Part shown: one piece after another, positions 58,291 to 64,000 of the stretch | Layout of the letters: each line of letters begins with the position of its first letter | Numbering within the stretch: position 1 is the stretch's first letter | Assembly: GCA_016748015.1 (NCBI GenBank) | Contig: JAAOMT010000070.1 | Coordinates: 1-64,000 of the forward strand | Direction: 5' to 3' | From: Geosiphon pyriformis | Lineage: Eukaryota > Glomeromycota > Glomeromycetes > Archaeosporales > Geosiphonaceae | DNA length: 64,000 nucleotides | Notes under the pieces: generated by a model | Databases searched by the model: none | Told to the model about the DNA's origin: nothing | What the model saw: only the letters and a program-made list of their open reading frames with translations | Position numbers and translations under genes: made by a program

Positions 58291-60473
58291 GTTGGTTGTT
58301 AATCGAGTTCTGGATTGTTGGAGGTGACATCTTCTGGAGTAACCAGGAGACTTAAATAGTTCTGAGAATTCGGGTTTTGGGTGGAACTGATACTTAAATT
58401 CCATTGACAAGATCCTAATTGCTGGCCTGATGAACTGGGGATCAGTTGATGAACAATCATTGCTGATCTCCAGTTTTGGGTGATTCTGGATCTTGGGTTT
58501 CTTGACGTTATTGTAGCTAAGTTTTGGTGCAGTGTTTAAACTTGTTGGGATTGATAGATTACTGGAGGCTGCGGCTGATAAATAACTTGTGGCTGCAGTT
58601 GATAAATTGTTGGTGGCTGTGGCTGATAAATTGGCAGTTGATATATTGTTGGCTGATAAATTGGTTGCTGCGTCATAGACAGGTAAGCATTTTAATATTG
58701 CTCTTGATTGGATTGGTGATTCAGAGTCTGAAACTGGCAATCAGAGTTTCGATAATAATTTCCCAATCATGAGTTGCTATAAATATGACAGTTTGTCCTA
58801 ATATGCCCTTGTTTACCACAGTTGTAGTAGACACGTGTTTCTGGCTGTCGTGATTAATTAATAGACAATCCTAGATATGATTGATTCTAAAAACAATTCG
58901 CATTTCCTAAATCATTACGTTGTTGGAGTGGCTGATAAATTACACGATTGTCAGCTAAATAGTTTTCTAATTTCTGATTGATGTTGTCACTGAATTGTTT
59001 TAGCTTGGAATCCAGGTTAGATGATCTGTTTATTACTAAATTCACAGCTTGGGCATGGTTAGCTTCTAACTTGGTGGCTTTAAAATCTCTGGCATGAGTT
59101 ACAGCGGTTGAGAGATTAACTGGATGCATTGGACATACTCACTGGAAGATGCTACTGCACAATCCTCAGATGAATTGGTTCAAGATCTGTGGTACTGTAA
59201 AGTAGTCAGCTTAGATTGCCTGAATTTGGTGCAGATTTCTATGGAAGCATCCCAAGTAAGTGGTGACTGCTTCTGTGACTCTTTGTTTGATGGTAGTGAA
59301 AGTACTTGCCAAGCAGTTGATGCTGTTATTATTACTAAAATACCTCAAAAATTCTAATTTGAAGGCATTAAAGTTTTGAGGTTTCTGGGCTAAACTGTGA
59401 TATCAAGAGTCTGCTGTGTCTTTGAGAAAATAGAGGATGACTTGCATGGTTCTGGCATCATTCCAATTATTGGCAGTAATTGCTTTGGCAACGTCATTGA
59501 TCCAGGCTTGAGCATCATTTTCTTTGTCAGTGAATTTCTCAAGTTTGGCTATTGGTGCATATGCTATTGGATCTAAGTTGGATTGTGGTGGTTGTTGAAA
59601 TGATATTAGTGATTGTTGAATCTGTTGGTGTGGTTGTTGTGGTGGCTGGCCAATCGGTTCAACTGGTGGTGGGTTAATGATAATAACGGGAGGTAAGTCT
59701 GGTTGATTAATTAGATTGGAGTTCTGATTGTTCTGATTTGGTAGTGGTTGAATATTCGGAGTTTCAATTTCTGGGTTTTCTAAATTTAAATTTTGCTGGA
59801 TTTGAAGATTCGGTGTTTCCACTTCCAGGCTTTCTGTGATCGAATTCTGATAAGTAAATTCTTGATCTTTCGATTCTTTTTCCTCTTCTTCTTCAGATAG
59901 TTCCTACGGGGTAGCAGTTCCAAAGTCTAGTTGAGGCAGCAATGATCAAATTCCTAAGGGCATTGGTGATTGCAATTTAAATCCTTCGAAATATTTACCA
60001 TATGGTCCTAATAATTCTGTTGATAAAATGTTGATGACGCTTCCAGGTATATAGTGATAAGATAGATTGGTTGGGGATTCAACCCTTGTTTTCTTCCAAG
60101 TGGATAATTGTATCCTTTTAGGTATTATTGCTGGGGTTTGTAGTTTTCCTTTGCCTTTATTAGCATATGTAATTGGATATCTTTGTTGGGTGTGATGTTC
60201 AATTTTTTTGTTAATCTTAGTAATAATAGATGCGAAGTTATGATTTGTTGATAGGTTGGTGTTTTGAATTAATTCTCTATAGAAAGTTTCTCTTGCTGAT
60301 TCAGTATTCACTGGTGTTCCTAACAAAGAAGAAATTTTTTCATTAATGTAGAAATTAAAGACTGATTCGGTGAATATATGATTGGGGTTTAATCCCAAGT
60401 GTTGACAATAGTGTTGAAATAAGAATTTCACAAATCCTAAATGGTTTGCTTCTATATTTTCTAATTCTGCCAC
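58291..60473 (-). pseudogene. Inner B gag
   Basis: The first codon is GTG (60471-60473) in AAAGTGGC, with an in-frame TAA inside the primer-binding site and no ATG until far downstream. The N-terminal frame 60473-59946 is open for 175 codons (AELENIEANHLGFVKFLFQH). A Gln/Pro-rich segment (59822-59580) precedes the capsid-like TDKENDAQAWINDVAKAITA. A later block is NHAQAVNLVINRSSNLDSKL. The zinc knuckle near 58830 reads YYNCGKQGHIRTNC, with the first Cys changed to Tyr. A tandem Gln/Pro/Tyr repeat follows. Confidence 0.75.
58556..58672 (-). repeat. Minisatellite coding Tyr-Gln-Pro repeats in inner B gag
   Basis: At least five copies of a unit containing CTGATAAATTG or variants (plus strand) encode IYQPQP-like repeats between the zinc knuckle and the protease. 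They match Gln/Pro-rich linkers elsewhere in these gags. Confidence 0.7.
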
Positions 60474-60516
60474 TTTTGGATGGTGTTTGTTGGTGCTGGT
60501 TCTCTGTAGGATTATA

Positions 60517-60533
60517 CCTTATAGGGAGCACCA
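60517..60533 (-). promoter_or_regulatory. Primer-binding site of inner element B
   Basis: In sense it reads TGGTGCTCCCTATAAGG, two bases after the LTR. It matches the outer copy except for one transition. It contains the TAA that closes the gag frame upstream. Confidence 0.7.
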
Positions 60534-60535
60534 AA

Positions 60536-61408
60536 TGTTACAGGTGATTATTTGGGGTCTTAGGTCAAATATCAAATCTGTAACTTGGTGCTCAAAACTA
60601 CTCATGTTGTTGATAATATTTTTAAGTGGTTGGTATCTGAAGGTTTTTTAAATGAGTCCTTTGTATAATAAACAGAGATTCAATAATTGTTTTATCCGTA
60701 GCTTTCCAGACTTGCAAGTCTGTCAATTCTTTTTTCAGCTTGGTGGCCAGCAATCCTTTGGTAAGTAATCCATATTTTCTGTATGTGTTCTACCCACTCG
60801 TAGAGGTCTTTTACCAGACAATTCTTGATGTCAGTAATCAGCACTTTTAATCAATCGGTTAGTGTACAGTAACAAAATCACAGAAAATAAAGAAGTAAAA
60901 AAATATAAAGAAAGATAAAAGAGAAAATAAGAAATAAGTCAAGACAATTTGCAAGTTAGTATCTCATCAATAGCCATGATCAAGAGCTATTGTTCCAGTG
61001 TGGTTAAGTATCAATTACTATCAACATAAAGTGTTGATAGTAAAGAGTGAATTTGATATGGTAAATAATTATTTATTTGAGGATTGTAGTAACTAAGCTA
61101 AGAATTCTTGGTGTCGATTCTGTCTTTTCTGCTTTTAATGCTACTGCTATATATACATATTTGAAATTTCTCAATTCTTCAATTCCTTGTGACAGAAATC
61201 CTGGAATTCCTAAAATCCTGCAATTCTTGATGAGAGAAATCCTGGAATTCTGGAATCTTGCAATTCCTTGTTGGAGAATTCTGAAATTTCTGGAATCCTG
61301 CAATTTCTCTGAGAGAAATCTTGGAATTCCACATTTACTATGTCTATATCTGATTGGCTAATATCTACTGACTAATAATACTATATTTCCTATATTCTAT
61401 GAGTAACA
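60536..61408 (-). repeat. 5' LTR of inner element B
   Basis: It runs from TGTTACAGGTGATT to GAGTAACA, 873 bp. The GAATTCC minisatellite (61163-61330) has about two more units than in the 3' LTR. Hairpin 2 is at 60968-60992. Hairpin 1 lies at about 61011-61040 with 12 paired bases. Confidence 0.92.
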
Positions 61409-61412
61409 TCAG

Positions 61413-62690
61413 AATATATTATATTGAAAAACAGAAAGAATTCAGATCAACCACTTAAAGTAATTACAGAAGCAGAAAAAAAACAATACTATACAATATG
61501 TATTCAAATCTGACAGCAGGACATTTTCATAAAGAAGCAACTATGGAAAGAACCAAAAAGAAATATTATTGACCATTAATGTATTCAGACATTATCTAAT
61601 ATGTTCAAAGTTGTAATGCTTGTCAAAAAAAAAGAGGAACAAGATTCAGTAAACTATTAAAACCAATCAAAATGAAACAACTATTTGATTAAATTGGAAT
61701 TGACTTAGCCAGATCATTAACAATAACCAACAAAAAAAATAGATATATTACAATAGTTATAGATTATCTTACTAAATGGCCAAAAGCAAAAGCAATCTAA
61801 AGAGCAGATGTAAAATTTGTTGTCAAATTTGTTCATTAAGATTTAATCTGTTAATACAGATGTCTAAAAGAATTGTTATTTGACCAAGGAACTCACTTTG
61901 TAAACAGAATATTAGCAGAATTAAGTCAAAGATTTGGAATCAAAAAACCATTGTTATCATTATATCATTCACAAATTAATGGCTTAATTAAAAGCTTCAA
62001 TGGAACATTGTGTAAAACAATAGCCAAAATCAGCCAAAAAAACCAGAATAAATGAAATTTGTTTATACTATTAGTATTATTTGCTTATTGGACAATAAAG
62101 CAAGACACTACACAAATTACATCATTTGAATTAGTATATGATAGAACAGCAACAATACTAGTTAAAATAGAAATCAAAACATATTTAACAGAACCAATAA
62201 CAGAAGAGAATTTCCAAGAAAGATTGATGAAAAAAACATATAACTTGATAGAAACACTAGAAAACAAATGGCAAAAAGCAGCTAATAATATTTAGAAGTT
62301 ACAAAAAAAACAAAAAAAAAGACACAATAACCAATTACCAAATAAACCAGTTGAATTCAGGATTGAAGATAAAGTACTTTTACATTGTACCAAAATAGAA
62401 AAACAATGAAGTGGAAAATTTGACCCCAAATGAGACAGACCATTTTACATAGAAGAAATTCTAAGAAATAGAGCTTATAAATTAAAATAGAACAACAAAA
62501 TCTTAGCCAAAGTAGCACATAATAATCGATTAAAACCATATCATACTATAGCATTATTACTAACCAATAATATTTTACAATTGGAAGTAGAGAGAATAAT
62601 AATTCAATCAGAAGAAATTCTATGAGATTTAGAACTAATAATAATTATCAACACAAACACATCAAATTATGACATCAAAACTCTATATAA
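61413..62690 (+). pseudogene. Outer B integrase, degraded
   Basis: It resumes outer B after the insertion: NILY, then NLTAGHFHKEATMERTKKKYY, CNACQKKRGT, the first Asp in IGIDLARSL (61695), the second in LLFDQGTHFVNRI (61880), and the Glu position in INGLIKSFNGTL (61980), where Glu is Lys. The C-terminal part has FELVYDRTATILVKI, KLQKKQKKRHNN and a GPY/F-like end (GKFDPK, RPFYIEEILRNRAYKLK). Trp and Gln codons are stops throughout. The lost Glu makes it inactive. Confidence 0.8.
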
Positions 62691-63353
62691 AGAATTAGCA
62701 CACAACAAAAGATACCAGAAAAATAGAAATTACTAACAATATCTATATACTGACACAACAACTTTTTCAACTAATTTAACAACAAAATATGAAAATTACA
62801 ATTAACCAACAAATCATTCAATATAAAAATACAAAGAAGAAGTCTTAATATGAAGTACAAAGAAAACCAGAAAACATTGTCAACAGGATAATTTTAAAAG
62901 TAAGAATAACAATAGAAGTACAAACAAAAGTTATACCATACCAAAAATTGACCAAAAAAACTTAGAACTAGTGGATACAACAATTTCTAAAAAACTTTTG
63001 TTATTTTTACTTGAGACAATATTTGAATATTTAAAACTTATATACAGATAAAACAAAGTGAATATTTGATACAAAAATACTACAACAACTTGAACAATTT
63101 GTGGGAAAAAACAATCTAACTATACAAACACAAGCAATATATTGATTACAAGCTGGATTTCAAGACCAACCAGAAATACTACTCAATCTAAAAATGAATA
63201 CAGTTACCACTAATCAAATAAGTAAGATAATCAATGTCCAATTTAAGAAATTACAGGTTAAAATAACACAAGTAATTTTTGAAAAAGAAGTTCAAGATAT
63301 AATTCAATTGGGAGAATTAGAAAAATTAGGAGATTTTGATGAAGCTCAATATT
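62690..63353 (+). pseudogene. Outer B ORF3, degraded
   Basis: It reads EKxEITNNIYILTQQLFQLI, KITINQQIIQYKN and further broken blocks to QFKKLQVKITQVIFEKEVQD, ending EAQY then TAA at about 63353. It parallels the inner copy at 41179-41838 and ends at the same stop before the purine tract. That both copies end alike supports a real gene boundary. Stops within are decay. Confidence 0.55.
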
Positions 63354-63369
63354 AAAAAGAAGAGAATAA
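63354..63369 (+). promoter_or_regulatory. Polypurine tract of outer element B
   Basis: AAAAGAAGAGAATAA lies directly before the 3' LTR. It is the plus-strand primer site. The inner copy reads AAAAGGAGAGAATAA. Confidence 0.7.
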
Positions 63370-64000
63370 TATTACTTATAAAATATAGAAATTATATTAA
63401 TATATAAATTAGCCAATCAGAAGTAGACATAATAAATAGAGAATTCTAAGATTCCTCTCAAAAAAATTGCAAAATTCCAAGAATTTCAGGATTCTTGATG
63501 CAAAAAATTAAGAAATTGAAAAATCTCAATTATGTATATATAGTAGTAGTATTAGAAACAGAAAAGACAAACATCTGAGTTTCATTTCCTAGTTAACATC
63601 TATATACTTTATCAATAAATATATTTATTAATTTTATCAATTTAATTATTTACTATTAATACTTTATGTTGATAGTAAATTATACTTAACCATACTGAAA
63701 CAATAGCTCTTGATCATGACTATTGATGGAATACTAATTTGCCTTGGTTTAATTTCTTTATTTTTTTTTATTTTTTTTATTTTTTTATTTTTTTATTTTT
63801 GTTTGTTGTTTACTAAATTAAGTAAAAATTAAATGCTGAATTGTTAATGTCAAAGAACTGGTAAAAAACCCAGAAACAAGGATAGAAACTCATAGAATTG
63901 AGAATAGCTTACCAGAAGATTACTGGCCACCATATTAAGAAAAAAATTCAAGGAATTGCAATTCCAAGAGACTACAGATAAAACAACTATTAAATCTCTG
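63370..64000 (+). repeat. 3' LTR of outer element B, cut by the window edge
   Basis: It starts TATTACTTATAAAATATAG (the expected TG is TA) and matches 33314 onward: minisatellite (63425-63515), TATA box, hairpins (63655-63685, 63701-63725) and T-rich tract (63755-63800). Confidence 0.9.

Larger units (their letters stand above)
40373..61408 (-). mobile_element. Inner gypsy element B (minus strand), inserted in outer B
   Basis: LTRs at 40373-41165 and 60536-61408 are bounded by CCAG and TCAG. The complete minus-strand set is gag, protease, Cys-rich module, dUTPase, RT, RNase H, integrase, ORF3. The dUTPase is interrupted twice, by a solo LTR A between motifs 1 and 2 and by full-length element A after motif 4. 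It is the same family as the element it entered but less decayed. Nonsense codons and shifts show it is inactive as it stands. Confidence 0.9.
33314..64000 (+). mobile_element. Outer gypsy element B (plus strand), split by inner B
   Basis: The 5' LTR (33314-34138), primer-binding site, gag, protease, Cys-rich region, dUTPase, RT and RNase H run to 40372. Integrase, ORF3, polypurine tract and the start of the 3' LTR (63370) follow from 61413 to the edge. The break at 40372/61409 falls between RNase H and the integrase zinc-binding region. The flanks CCAG (40369-40372) and TCAG (61409-61412) are the target duplicate of the inner element. AT-shift and stop density exceed those of inner B. Confidence 0.9.

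Overview
The window is a transposable-element graveyard from a very AT-rich eukaryotic genome. I see no host gene, tRNA or rRNA. The LINE proteins (ORF1 with a zinc knuckle, ORF2 with endonuclease, reverse transcriptase, RNase H and a C-terminal Cys/His finger), the Tigger-like transposase and the Ty3/gypsy elements look like families I associate with arbuscular mycorrhizal fungi (Glomeromycotina, such as Rhizophagus or Gigaspora). That assignment rests on recognition and base composition, not on a search.

Layout, left to right. (1) 1-1058: start of a minus-strand gypsy element of family A that runs off the left edge. (2) 1061-1232: a small inverted-ended GTTAT repeat. (3) 1240-7664: LINE-1, minus strand, split by a TA-flanked Tigger-like transposon (2723-7008) that itself seems to carry foreign DNA. 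(4) About 7980-23500: LINE-2, minus strand, heavily decayed, split by gypsy element C (11482-21060), which carries a solo LTR of family B (15702-16518) and a solo LTR of family A (17175-18117). (5) 23500-26259: extreme AT-rich relic with the tail of a plus-strand LINE. (6) 26260-33230: LINE-3, plus strand, with a solo LTR B (30800-31633). (7) 33314 to the right edge: a nest of gypsy elements. The plus-strand outer B element (33314-40372 and 61413-64000) is split by a minus-strand inner B element (40373-61408), which is split by a full-length minus-strand A element (45230-55119) and a solo LTR A (55376-56365). The junctions have 4-bp target duplications, either exact or differing only by transitions.

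Families A and B share an unusual architecture: LTR, gag, protease, a Cys-rich module of three zinc-ribbon-like clusters, a dUTPase domain, RT, RNase H, integrase, then a conserved extra ORF of about 220-240 codons (called ORF3 here) before the 3' LTR. Gag in both families has no ATG. A conserved GTG in good initiation context follows an in-frame stop. The Cys-rich/dUTPase block, ORF3 and the GTG start are the best candidates for undescribed biology.

The elements look inactive. Stops at Trp, Gln or Arg sites are common and catalytic Asp codons are often changed to Asn, nearly always by G:C to A:T transitions. Decay is strongest in LINE-2, element C and LINE-3, intermediate in the outer B element, and least in inner B and A, which fits the insertion order read from the nesting.
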